Shown here: positions 21,911-34,512 of the stretch, piece after piece
How positions within the stretch are numbered: position 1 is the first letter of the stretch
How the letters are laid out: the number at the start of each line of letters is the position of its first letter
Assembly (NCBI RefSeq): GCF_958295425.1
Contig: NC_081138.1
Coordinates: 8,978,302-9,042,301 of the forward strand
DNA: 64,000 nt
Source of the DNA: Solea solea
Taxonomy: Eukaryota; Chordata; Actinopteri; Pleuronectiformes; Soleidae
Direction of reading: 5' to 3'
Notes under the pieces: model-generated
Databases searched by the model: none
What the model was told of the DNA's origin: nothing
What the model saw: the letters and a program-made list of their open reading frames with translations, nothing else
Translations under genes and position numbers: made by a program

Positions 21911-24900
21911 AGTTAACATCTTATAAGATATACTTCAGTCCCCTCAGTTTTTGATTTTGCAATGATTTCACTGTTTGGATGTGTTTTTCTATTTGTGTCT
22001 GTTTTTGTGCACATTCAGCAAGAATACGGCTGTTTTCTGATTTTTTTCATTTTTCTACTGTCCCACAACATAAACCTCACAAATAAAGTTAAAATCTTAT
22101 AAGAAATAGATATATACCTTTAGCGTTTGATTTTGCAATAATTTCACTGTTTGGATGTGTTTTTCTGTTTGTGTCTGTTTTTGTGCACATTCAGCAAGAA
22201 TACGGCTGTTTTCTGATTTTTTTCATTTTTCTACTGTCCCATAACATAAACCTCACAAATAAAGTTAACATCTTATAAGAAATAGTTATATACCTTTAGG
22301 GTTTCAATTTGCAATGATTTCACTGTTTGGATGTGTTTTTCTATTTGTGTCTGTTTTTGTGCACATTCAGCAAGAATACGGCTGTTTTCTGATTTTTTTC
22401 ATTTTTCTACTGTCCCATAACATAAACCCCACAAATAAAGTTAACATCTTATAAGAAATAGTTATATACCTTTAGGGTTTGATTTTGCAATGATTTCACT
22501 GTTTGGATGTGTTTTTCTATTTGTGTCTGTTTTTGTGCACATTCAGCAAGAATACGGCTGTTTTCTGATTTTTTTCATTTTTCTACTGTCCCATAACATA
22601 AACCTCACAAATAAAGTTAACATCTTATAAGATATACTTCTGTCCCCTCAGTTTTTGATTTTGCAATGATTTCACTGTTTGGATGTGTTTTTCTATTTGT
22701 GTCTGTTTTTGTGCACATTCAGCAAGAATACGGCTGTTTTCTGATTTTTTTCATTTTTCTACTGTCCCATAACATGAACCTCACAAATAAAGTTAACATC
22801 TTATAAGATATACTTCTGTACCCTCAGTGTTTGATTTTGCAATGATTTCACTGTTTGGATGTGTTTTTCTGTTTGTGTCTGTTTTTGTGCACATTCAGCA
22901 AGAATACGGCTGTTTTCTGATTTTTTTCATTTTTCTACTGTCCCATAACATAAACCTCACAAATAAAGTTAAAATCTTATAAGAAATAGTTATATACCTT
23001 TAGCGTTTGATTTTGCAATAATTTCACTGTTTGGATGTGTTTTTCTGTTTGTGTCTGTTTTTGTGCACATTCAGCAAGAATACGGCTGTTTTCTGATTTT
23101 TTTCATTTTTCTACTGTCCCATAACATAAACCTCACAAATAAAGTTAAAATCTTATAAGAAATAGTTATATACCTTTAGCGTTTGATTTAGCAATAATTT
23201 CACTGTTTGGATGTGTTTTTCTATTTGTGTCTGTTTTTGTGCACATTCAGCAAGAATACGGCTGTTTTCTGATTTTTTTCATTTTTCTACTGTCCCATAA
23301 CATGAACCTCACAAATAAAGTTAACATCTTATAAGAAATAGTTATATACCTTTAGGGTTTGATTTTGCAATGATTTCACTGTTTGGATGTGTTTTTCTAT
23401 TTGTGTCTGTTTTTGTGCACATTCAGCAAGAATACGGCTGTTTTCTGATTTTTTTCATTTTTCTACTGTCCCATAACATAAACCTCACAAATAAAGTTAA
23501 CATCTTATAAGATATACTTATGTACCCTCAGTGTTTGATTTTGCAATGATTTCACTGTTTGGATGTGTTTTTCTATTTGTGTCTGTTTTTGTGCACATTC
23601 AGCAAGATTACGGCTGTTTTCTGATTTTTTTCATTTTTCTACTGTCCCATAACATAAACCTCACAAATAAAGTTAACATCTTATAAGATATACTTCTGTA
23701 CCCTCAGTGTTTGATTTTGCAATGATTTCACTGTTTGGATGTGTTTTTCTGTTTGTGTCTGTTTTTGTGCACATTCAGCAAGAATACGGCTGTTTTCTGA
23801 TTTTTTTCGTTTTTCTACTGTCCCATAACATAAACCTCACAAATAAAATTAAAATCTTATAAGAAATAGTTATATACCTTTAGCGTTTGATTTAGCAATG
23901 ATTTCACTGTTTGGATGTGTTTTTCTATTTGTGTCTGTTTTTGTGCACATTCAGCAAGAATACGGCTGTTTTCTGATTTTTTTCATTTTTCTACTGTCCC
24001 ATAACATGAACCTCACAAATAAAGTTAACATCTTATAAGAAATAGTTATATACCTTTAGGGTTTGATTTTGCAATGATTCACTGTTTGGATGTGTTTTTC
24101 TATTTGTGTCTGTTTTTGTGCACATTCAGCAAGAATACGGCTGTTTTCTGATTTTTTTCATTTTTCTACTGTCCCATAACATGAACCTCACAAATAAAGT
24201 TAACATCTTATAAGATATACTTCTGTACCCTCAGTGTTTGATTTTGCAATGATTTCACTGTTTGGATGTGTTTTTCTATTTGTGTCTGTTTTTGTGCACA
24301 TTCAGCATGGATCTGGCTGTTTTCTTTTTTTTCTTCATGTTTCTACTGTCCCATAACATAAACCTCACAAATAAAGTTAACATCTTATAAGATACACTTC
24401 TGTCAATTCAGTGTTTGATTTTGCAATGATTTCACTGTTTGGATGTGTTTTTCTGTTTGTGTCTGTTTTTGTGCACATTCAGCAAGAATACGGCTGTTTT
24501 CTGATTTTTTTCATTTTTCTACTGTCCCATAACATAAACCTCACAAATAAAGTTAAAATCTTATAAGAAATAGTTATATACCTTTAGCGTTTGATTTTGC
24601 AATAATTTCACTGTTTGGATGTGTTTTTCTGTTTGTGTCTGTTTTTGTGCACATTCAGCAAGAATACGGCTGTTTTCTGATTTTTTTCATTTTTCTACTG
24701 TCCCATAACATAAACCCCACAAATAAAGTTAACATCTTATAAGATATACTTCTGTCCCCTCAGTTTTTGATTTTGCAATGATTTCACTGTTTGGATGTGT
24801 TTTTCTATTTGTGTCTGTTTTTGTGCACATTCAGCAAGAATACGGCTGTTTTCTGATTTTTTTCATTTTTCTACTGTCCCATAACATAAACCTCACAAAT

Positions 24901-25449
24901 AAAGTTAACATCTTATAAGATATACTTCTGTACCCTCAGTGTTTGATTTTGCAATGATTTCACTGTTTGGATGTGTTTTTCTGTTTGTGTCTGTTTTTGT
25001 GCACATTCAGCAAGAATACGGCTGTTTTCTGATTTTTTTCGTTTTTCTACTGTCCCATAACATAAACCTCACAAATAAAGTTAACATCTTATAAGAAATA
25101 GTTATATACCTTTAGGGTTTCATTTTGCAATGATTTCACTGTTTGGATGTGTTTTTCTATTTGTGTATGTTTTTGTGCACATTCAGCAAGAATACGTCTG
25201 TTTTCTGATTTTTTTCATTTTTCTACTGTCCCATAACATAAACCCCACAAATAAAGTTAACATCTTATAAGAAATAGTTATATACCTTTAGGGTTTGATT
25301 TTGCAATGATTTCACTGTTTGGATGTGTTTTTCTATTTGTGTCTGTTTTTGTGCACATTCAGCAAGAATACGGCTGTTTTCTGATTTTTTTCATTTTTCT
25401 ACTGTCCCATAACATGAACCTCACAAATAAAGTTAACATCTTATAAGAT

Positions 25450-26330
25450 ATACTTCTGTACCCTCAGTGTTTGATTTTGCAATGATTTCACTGTTTGGAT
25501 GTGTTTTTCTGTTTGTGTCTGTTTTTGTGCACATTCAGCATGGATCTGGCTGTTTTCTTTTTTTTCTTCATGTTTCTACTGTCCCATAACATAAACCTCA
25601 CAAATAAAGTTAACATCTTATGAGATACACTTCTGTCCCTTCAGTGTTTGATTTTGCAATGATTTCACTGTTTGGATGTGTTTTTCTGTTTGTGTCTGTT
25701 TTTGTGCACATTCAGCAAGAATACGGCTGTTTTCTGATTTTTTTCATTTTTCTACTGTCCCATAACATGAACCTCACAAATAAAGTTAACATCTTATAAG
25801 ATACACTTCTGTCCCTTCAGTGTTTGATTTTGCAATGATTTCACTGTTTGGATGTGTTTTTCTATTTGTGTCTGTTTTTGTGCACATTCAGCATGGATCT
25901 GGCTGTTTTCTTTTTTTTCTTCATGTTTCTACTGTCCCATAACATAAACCTCACAAATAAAGTTAACATCTTATAAGATACACTTCTGTCCCTTCAGTGT
26001 TTGATTTTGCAATGATTTCACTGTTTGGATGTGTTTTTCTATTTGTGTCTGTTTTTGTGTGCATACAGCAAGAATACGGCTGTTTTCTGATTTTTTTCAT
26101 TTTTCTACTGTCCCATAACATAAAGCTCACAAATAAAGTTAAAATCTTATAAGATATAGTTATTTACCCTCAGTGTTTGATTTTGCAATGATTTCACTGT
26201 TTGGATGTGTTTTTCTATTTGTGTCTGTTTTTGTGCGCAATCAGCAAGAATACGGCTGTTTTCTGATTTTTTTCATTTTTCTACTGTCCCATAACATGAA
26301 CCTCACAAATAAAGTTAACATCTTATAAGA
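25450..26330. repeat. Block shared with 55,195-56,075
   Basis: The B-edge cassette plus the B-to-A crossover and the following monomer match at a constant offset of 29,745 bp (169 monomers + 1): 25,539 to 55,284 and 26,057 to 55,802. Both places pass from GTGTGCATACAGC into CATAACATAAAGC and an A-type tail at the same base, so the hybrid monomer itself was copied. After that they differ slightly (GCGCAATCAG against GCACATTCAG). Confidence 0.75.
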
Positions 26331-26339
26331 TATACTTCT

Positions 26340-27400
26340 GTACCCTCAGTGTTTGATTTTGCAATGATTTCACTGTTTGGATGTGTTTTTCTATTTGTGT
26401 CTGTTTTGTGCACATTCAGCAAGTATACGGCTGTTTTCTGATTTTTTTCAATTTTCTACTGTCCCATAACATAAACCTCACAAATAAAGTTAACATCTTA
26501 CAAGATATAGTTATTTGCCCTGAGTGTTTGATTTTGCAATGATTTCACTGTTTGGATGTGTTTTTCTATTTGTGTCTTTTTTTGTGCACATTCAGCAAGT
26601 ATACAGCTGTTTTCTGATTTTTTTCAATTTTCTACTGTCCCATAACATAAACCTCACAAATAAAGTTAACATCTTATAAGATATACTTCTGTACCCTCAG
26701 TGTTTGATTTTGCAATGATTTCACTGTTTGGATGTGTTTTTCTATTTGTGTCTGTTTTGTGCACATTCAGCAAGTATACGGCTGTTTTCTGATTTTTTTC
26801 AATTTTCTACTGTCCCATAACATAAACCTCACAAATAAAGTTAACATCTTACAAGATATAGTTATTTGCCCTGAGTGTTTGATTTTGCAATGATTTCACT
26901 GTTTGGATGTGTTTTTCTATTTGTGTCTTTTTTTGTGCACATTCAGCAAGTATACAGCTGTTTTCTGATTTTTTTCAATTTTCTACTGTCCCATAACATA
27001 AACCTCACAAATAAAGTTAACATCTTATAAGATATAGTTATTTACCCTCAGTGTTTGATTTTGCAATGATTTCACTGTTTGGATGTGTTTTTCTATTTGT
27101 GTCTGTTTTTGTGCACATTCAGCAAGTATACGCCTTTTTTTTGATTTTTTTCAATTTTCTACTGTCCCATAACATAAACCTCACAAATAAAGTTAACATC
27201 TTACAAGATATAGTTATTTGCCCTGAGTGTTTGATTTTGCAATGATTTCACTGTTTGGATGTGTTTTTCTATTTGTGTCTTTTTTTGTGCACATTCAGCA
27301 AGTATACAGCTGTTTTCTGATTTTTTTCAATTTTCTACTGTCCCATAACATAAACCTCACAAATAAAGTTAACATCTTATAAGATATAGTTATTTACCCT
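26340..27400. repeat. 2-monomer higher-order repeat, ~352-bp period, 3 copies
   Basis: TTTGCCCTGAG recurs with 351- and 352-bp spacing (26,518; 26,869; 27,221). It alternates with a second monomer type having GTCTTTTTTTGTGC and AAGTATACAGC. The third copy differs in having CGCCTTTTTTTTG in place of CGGCTGTTTTCTG, which begins the neighbouring trimer region. Confidence 0.82.
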
Positions 27401-28920
27401 CAGTGTTTGATTTTGCAATGATTTCACTGTTTGGATGTGTTTTTCTATTTGTGTCTGTTTTTGTGCACATTCAGCAAGTATACGCCTTTTTTTTGATTTT
27501 TTTCAATTTTCTACTGTCCCATAACATAAACCTCACAAATAAAGTTAAAATCTTATAAGATATAGTTATTTACCCTCAGTGTTTGATTTTGCAATGATTT
27601 CACTGTTTGGATGTGTTTTTCTATTTGTGTCTGTTTTTGTGCGCAGTCAGGAAGTATACGGCTGTTTTCAGATTTTTTTTCAATTTTCTACTGTCCCATA
27701 ACATAAACCTCACAAATAAAGTTAACATCTTATAAGATATACTTCTGTACCCTCAGTGTTTGATTTTGCAATGATTTCACTGTTTGGATGTGTTTTTCTA
27801 TTTGTGTCTGTTTTGTGCACATTCAGCAAGTATACAGCTGTTTTCTGATTTTTTTCAATTTTCTACTGTCCCATAACATAAACCTCACAAATAAAGTTAA
27901 CATCTTATAAGATATAGTTATTTACCCTCAGTGTTTGATTTTGCAATGATTTCACTGTTTGGATGTGTTTTTCTATTTGTGTCTGTTTTTGTGCACATTC
28001 AGCAAGTATACGCCTTTTTTTTGATTTTTTTCAATTTTCTACTGTCCCATAACATAAAGCTCACAAATAAAGTTAAAATCTTATAAGATATAGTTATTTA
28101 CCCTCAGTGTTTGATTTTGCAATGATTTCACTGTTTGGATGTGTTTTTCTATTTGTGTCTGTTTTTGTGCGCAGTCAGGAAGTATACGGCTGTTTTCAGA
28201 TTTTTTTTCAATTTTCTACTGTCCCATAACATAAACCTCACAAATAAAGTTAACATCTTACAAGATATAGTTATTTGCCCTGAGTGTTTGATTTTGCAAT
28301 GATTTCACTGTTTGGATGTGTTTTTCTATTTGTGTCTTTTTTTGTGCACATTCAGCAAGTATACAACTGCTTTCTGATTTTTTTCAATTTTCTACTGTCC
28401 CATAACATAAACCTCACAAATAAAGTTAACATCTTATAAGATATAGTTATTTACCCTCAGTGTTTGATTTTGCAATGATTTCACTGTTTGGATGTGTTTT
28501 TCTATTTGTGTCTGTTTTTGTGCACATTCAGCAAGTATACGCCTTTTTTTCGATTTTTTTCAATTTTCTACTGTCCCATAACATAAACCTCACAAATAAA
28601 GTTAACATCTTATAAGATATACTTCTTTACCCTCAGTGTTTGATTTTGCAATGATTTCACTGTTTGGATGTGTTTTTCTATTTGTGTCTGTTTTTGTGCG
28701 CAGTCAGGAAGTATACGGCTGTTTTCAGATTTTTTTTCATTTTTCTACTGTCCCATAACATAAACCTCACAAATAAAGTTAACATCTTATCAGATATGCT
28801 TCTGTACCCTCAGTGTTTGATTTTGCAATGATTTCACTGTTTGGATGTGTTTTTCTATTTGTGTTTGTTTTTGTGCGCATTCAGCAAGTATACGGCTGTT
28901 TTCTGATTTTTTTCAATTTT
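27400..28920. repeat. 3-monomer higher-order repeat, ~528-bp period
   Basis: CGCCTTTTTTT occurs at 27,483, 28,011 and 28,540, and AGTCAGGAAG monomers begin (GCGCAG) at 27,641, 28,169 and 28,698, spacing 528-529 bp. The third member varies between copies (CTTATAAG, CTTACAAG). The last copy has a new CpG, TTTTCGATTTT. Confidence 0.82.
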
Positions 28921-29396
28921 CTACTGTCCCATAACATAAACCTCACAAATAAAGTTAACATCTTATAAGATATACTTCTGTACCCTCAGTGTTTGATTTT
29001 GCAATGATTTCACTGTTTGGATGTGTTTTTCTATTTGTGTCTTTTGTTGTGCACATTCAGCAAGTATACGGCTGTTTTATGATTTTTTTTCATTTTTCTA
29101 CTGTCCCATAACATGAACCTCACAAATAGAGTTACAATCTTATAAGATATACTTCTGTACCCTTGGTGTTTGATTTTGCAATGATTTCACCGGTTGGATG
29201 TGTTTTTCTATTTGTGTCTGTTTTTGTGCGCATTCAGCAAGTATACGGCTGTTTTCTGATTTTTTTCAATTTTCTACTGTCCCATAACATAAACCTCACA
29301 AATAAAGTTAACATCTTATAAGATATACTTCTGTACCCTCAGTGTTTGATTTTGCAATGATTTCACTGTTTGGATGTGTTTTTCTATTTGTGTCTG
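28708..29396. repeat. Block shared with 32,227-32,915
   Basis: The offset is 3,519 bp (20 monomers less 1). Shared rare variants are GATATGCTTCTG, GTGTTTGTTTTTGTGC, CTTTTGTTGTGC, TTTTATGATTT, CACAAATAGAGTTAC and CCTTGGTGTTTG. Within it CACCGGTTGG at 29,189 corresponds to CACTGGTTGG at 32,708, a CpG-type difference. Confidence 0.85.
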
Positions 29397-29674
29397 TTTT
29401 GTGCACATTCAGCAAGTATACGGCTGTTTTCTGATTTTTTTCAATTTTCTACTGTCCCATAACATAAACCTCACAAATAAAGTTAACATCTTATAAGATA
29501 TAGTTATTTACCCTCAGTGTTTGATTTTGCAATGATTTCACTGTTTGGATGTGTTTTTCTATTTGTGTCTGTTTTTGTGCACATTCAGCAAGTATACGGC
29601 TGTTTTCTGATTTTTTTTCAATTTTCTATTATCCCGTAACATAAACCTCACAAATAAAGTTAACATCTTATAAG

Positions 29675-31504
29675 ATATACTTCTGTACCCTCAGTGTTTG
29701 ATTTTGCAATGATTTCACTGTTTGGATGTGTTTTTCTATTTGTGTCTGTTTTGTGCACATTCAGCAAGTATACGGCTGTTTTCTGATTTTTTTCAATTTT
29801 CTACTGTCCCATAACATAAACCTCACAAATAAAGTTAACATCTTACAAGATATAGTTATTTGCCCTGAGTGTTTGATTTTGCAATGATTTCACTGTTTGG
29901 ATGTGTTTTTCTATTTGTGTCTTTTTTTGTGCACATTCAGCAAGTATACAGCTGTTTTCTGATTTTTTTCAATTTTCTACTGTCCCATAACATAAACCTC
30001 ACAAATAAAGTTAACATCTTATAAGATATACTTCTGTACCCTCAGTGTTTGATTTTGCAATGATTTCACTGTTTGGATGTGTTTTTCTATTTGTGTCTGT
30101 TTTGTGCACATTCAGCAAGTATACGGCTGTTTTCTGATTTTTTTCAATTTTCTACTGTCCCATAACATAAACCTCACAAATAAAGTTAAAATCTTATAAG
30201 ATATAGTTATTTACCCTCAGTGTTTGATTTTGCAATGATTTCACTGTTTGGATGTGTTTTTCTATTTGTGTCTGTTTTTGTGCGCAGTCAGGAAGTATAC
30301 GGCTGTTTTCAGATTTTTTTTCATTTTTCTACTGTCCCATAACATAAACCTCACAAATAAAGTTAACATCTTATCAGATATACTTCTGTACCCTCAGTGT
30401 TTGATTTTGCAATGATTTCACTGTTTGGATGTGTTTTTCTATTTGTGTCTTTTTTTGTGCACATTCAGCAAGTATACAGCTGTTTTCTGATTTTTTTCAA
30501 TTTTCTACTGTCCCATAACATAAACCTCACAAATAAAGTTAACATCTTATAAGATATAGTTATTTACCCTCAGTGTTTGATTTTGCAATGATTTCACTGT
30601 TTGGATGTGTTTTTCTATTTGTGTCTGTTTTTGTGCACATTCAGCAAGTATACGGCTGTTTTCTGATTTTTTTCAATTTTCTACTGTCCCATAACATAAA
30701 CCTCACAAATAAAGTTAACATCTTATCAGATATACTTCTGTACCCTCAGTGTTTGATTTTGCAATGATTTCACTGTTTGGATGTGTTTTTCTATTTGTGT
30801 CTGTTTTGTGCACATTCAGCAAGTATACGGCTGTTTTCTGATTTTTTTCAATTTTCTACTGTCCCATAACATAAACCTCACAAATAAAGTTAACATCTTA
30901 CAAGATATAGTTATTTGCCCTGAGTGTTTGATTTTGCAATGATTTCACTGTTTGGATGTGTTTTTCTATTTGTGTCTTTTTTTGTGCACATTCAGCAAGT
31001 ATACAGCTGTTTTCTGATTTTTTTCAATTTTCTACTGTCCCATAACATAAACCTCACAAATAAAGTTAACATCTTATAAGATATACTTCTGTACCCTCAG
31101 TGTTTGATTTTGCAATGATTTCACTGTTTGGATGTGTTTTTCTATTTGTGTCTGTTTTGTGCACATTCAGCAAGTATACGGCTGTTTTCTGATTTTTTTC
31201 AATTTTCTACTGTCCCATAACATAAACCTCACAAATAAAGTTAAAATCTTATAAGATATAGTTATTTACCCTCAGTGTTTGATTTTGCAATGATTTCACT
31301 GTTTGGATGTGTTTTTCTATTTGTGTCTGTTTTTGTGCGCAGTCAGGAAGTATACGGCTGTTTTCAGATTTTTTTTCATTTTTCTACTGTCCCATAACAT
31401 AAACCTCACAAATAAAGTTAACATCTTATCAGATATACTTCTGTACCCTCAGTGTTTGATTTTGCAATGATTTCACTGTTTGGATGTGTTTTTCTATTTG
31501 TGTC
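29675..31504. repeat. Duplication with 1,055-bp spacing
   Basis: The segments 29,675-30,449 and 30,730-31,504 match at 1,055 bp (6 monomers less 1): TTTGCCCTGAG 29,863 to 30,918 and GCGCAGTCAGG 30,282 to 31,337. The intervening monomers (30,450-30,729) are not part of the match, so this is a spaced or partly overwritten 6-mer. Confidence 0.75.
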
Positions 31505-33619
31505 TGTTTTGTGCACATTCAGCAAGTATACAGCTGTTTTCTGATTTTTTTCAATTTTCTACTGTCCCATAACATAAACCTCACAAATAAAGTTAAAATC
31601 TTATAAGATATAGTTATTTACCCTCAGTGTTTGATTTTGCAATGATTTCACTGTTTGGATGTGTTTTTCTATTTGTGTCTGTTTTTGTGCACATTCAGCA
31701 AGTATACGGCTGTTTTCTGATTTTTTTCAATTTTCTACTGTCCCATAACATAAACCTCACAAATAAAGTTAAAATCTTATAAGATATAGTTATTTACGCT
31801 CAGTGTTTGATTTTGCAATGATTTCACTGTTTGGATGTGTTTTTCTATTTGTGTCTTTTTTTGTGCACATTCAGCAAGTATACAGCTGTTTTCTGATTTT
31901 TTTCAATTTTCTACTGTCCCATAACATAAACCTCACAAATAAAGTTAACATCTTATAAGATATAGTTATTTACCCTCAGTGTTTGATTTTGCAATGATTT
32001 CACTGTTTGGATGTGTTTTTCTATTTGTGTCTGTTTTTGTGCACATTCAGCAAGTATACGGCTGTTTTCTGATTTTTTTCAATTTTCTACTGTCCCATAA
32101 CATAAACCTCACAAATAAAGTTAACATCTTACAAGATATAGTTATTTACCCTCAGTGTTTGATTTTGCAATGATTTCACTGTTTGGATGTGTATTTCCAT
32201 TTGTGTCTGTTTTTGTGCGCAGTCAGCAAGTATACGGCTGTTTTCAGATTTTTTTTCATTTTTCTACTGTCCCATAACATAAACCTCACAAATAAAGTTA
32301 ACATCTTATCAGATATGCTTCTGTACCCTCAGTGTTTGATTTTGCAATGATTTCACTGTTTGGATGTGTTTTTCTATTTGTGTTTGTTTTTGTGCGCATT
32401 CAGCAAGTATACGGCTGTTTTCTGATTTTTTTCAATTTTCTACTGTCCCATAACATAAACCTCACAAATAAAGTTAACATCTTATAAGATATACTTCTGT
32501 ACCCTCAGTGTTTGATTTTGCAATGATTTCACTGTTTGGATGTGTTTTTCTATTTGTGTCTTTTGTTGTGCACATTCAGCAAGTATACGGCTGTTTTATG
32601 ATTTTTTTTCATTTTTCTACTGTCCCATAACATGAACCTCACAAATAGAGTTACAATCTTATAAGATATACTTCTGTACCCTTGGTGTTTGATTTTGCAA
32701 TGATTTCACTGGTTGGATGTGTTTTTCTATTTGTGTCTGTTTTTGTGCGCATTCAGCAAGTATACGGCTGTTTTCTGATTTTTTTCAATTTTCTACTGTC
32801 CCATAACATAAACCTCACAAATAAAGTTAACATCTTATAAGATATACTTCTGTACCCTCAGTGTTTGATTTTGCAATGATTTCACTGTTTGGATGTGTTT
32901 TTCTATTTGTGTCTGTTTTTGTGCGCATTCAGCAAGTATACGGCTGTTTTCTGATTTTTTTTCAATTTTCTATTGTCCCGTAACATAAACCTCACAAATA
33001 AAGTTAACATCTTATAAGATATACTTCTGTACCCTCAGTGTTTGATTTTGCAATGATTTCACTGTTTGGATGTGTTTTTCTATTTGTGTCTGTTTTTGTG
33101 ATCATTCAGAAGGAATACAGCTGTTTTCTGATTTTTTTCATTTTTCTACTGTCCCATAACATAAACCTCACAAATAAAGTTAAAATCTTATAAGATATAG
33201 TTATTTACCCTCAGTGTTTGATTTTGCAATGATTTCACTGTTTGGATGTGTTTTTCTATTTGTGTCTGTTTTTGTGCGCATTCAGCAAGTATACAGCTGT
33301 TTTCTGATTTTTTCATTTTTCTACTGTCCCATAATATAAACCTCACAAATAAAGTTAACATCTTATAAGATATACTTCTTTACCCTCAGTGTTTGATTTT
33401 GCAATGATTTCACTGTTTGGATGTGTTTTTCTATTTGTGTCTGTTTTTGTGCACATTCAGTAAGTATACGGCTGTTTTCTGATTTTTTTTCAATTTTCTA
33501 TTGTCCCGTAACATAAACCTCACAAATAAAGTTAACATCTTATAAGATATACTTCTGTACCCTCAGTGTTTGATTTTGCAATGATTTCACTGTTTGGATG
33601 AGTTTTTCTATTTATGTCT

Positions 33620-34512
33620 GTTTTTGTGCGCATTCAGCAAGTATACGGCTGTTTTCAGATTTTTTTTTCATTTTCTACTGTCCCATAACATAAACCTCAC
33701 AAATAAAGTTAAAATCTTATAAGATATAGTTATTTACCCTCAGTGTTTGATTTTGCAATGATTTCACTGTTTGGATGTGTTTTTCTATTTGTGTCTGTTT
33801 TTGTGCACATTCAGCAAGTAAACAGCTGCTTTCAGATTTTTTTTCAATTTTCTACTGTCCCATAACATAAAGCTCACAAATAAAGTTAACATCTTATCAG
33901 ATATACTTCTGTACCCTCAGTGTTTGATTTTGCAATGATTTCACTGTTTGGATGTGTTTTTCTATTTGTGTCTGTTTTTGTGCGCATTCAGCAAGTATAC
34001 GGCTGTTTTCAGATTTTTTTTCATTTTCTACTGTCCCATAACATAAACCTCACAAATAAAGTTAACATCTTATAAGATATACTTCTGTACCCTCAGTGTT
34101 TGAATTTGGAATGATTTCACTGTTTGGATGTGTTTTTCTATTTGTTTCTGTTTTTGTGCGCATTCAGCAAATATACGGCTGTTTTCAGATTTTTTTTCAT
34201 TTTCTACTGTCCCATAACATAAACCTCACAAATAAAGTTAACATCTTATAAGATATAGTTATTTACCCTCAGTGTTTGATTTTGCAATGATTTCACTGTT
34301 TGGATGTGTTTTTCTATTTGTGTCTGTTTTTGTGCACATTCAGCAAGTAAACAGCTGTTTTCAGATTTTTTTTCAATTTTCTACTGTCCCATAACATAAA
34401 GCTCACAAATAAAGTTAACATCTTATCAGATATACTTCTGTACCCTCAGTGTTTGATTTTGCAATGATTTCACTGTTTGGATGTGTTTTTCTATTTGTGT
34501 CTGTTTTTGTGC
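33620..34512. repeat. 3-monomer duplication, 529-bp spacing
   Basis: AAACAGCTG at 33,820 and 34,349, together with the flanking TTTCATTTTCTAC monomers, gives a 529-bp offset. The first copy has a nine-T tract and CAGCTGCTTTC; the second has eight T and CAGCTGTTTTC. The match ends where GCGCATTC is replaced by GCGTGTTC. Confidence 0.7.

Larger units (their letters stand above)
18750..26122. repeat. Domain 2: family B monomers
   Basis: Monomers here have AAGAATACGG, usually TTTCATTTTTC rather than TTTCAATTTTC, frequent CATAACATGAACC, and tails such as GAAATAGTTATATACC with TTTAGGG or TTTAGCG. A subtype has GCATGGATCTGG followed by a long T-tract and CTTCATG (18,850; 19,203; about 19.9 kb; about 24.3 kb; 25,539; 25,892). 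A further subtype has GTGTGCATACAGC (19,369 and 26,057). CTGTTTGTGTC replaces CTATTTGTGTC in many copies. The right edge lies within one monomer near 26,122, where CATAACATAAAGC and an A-type tail begin. No genes. Confidence 0.85.
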
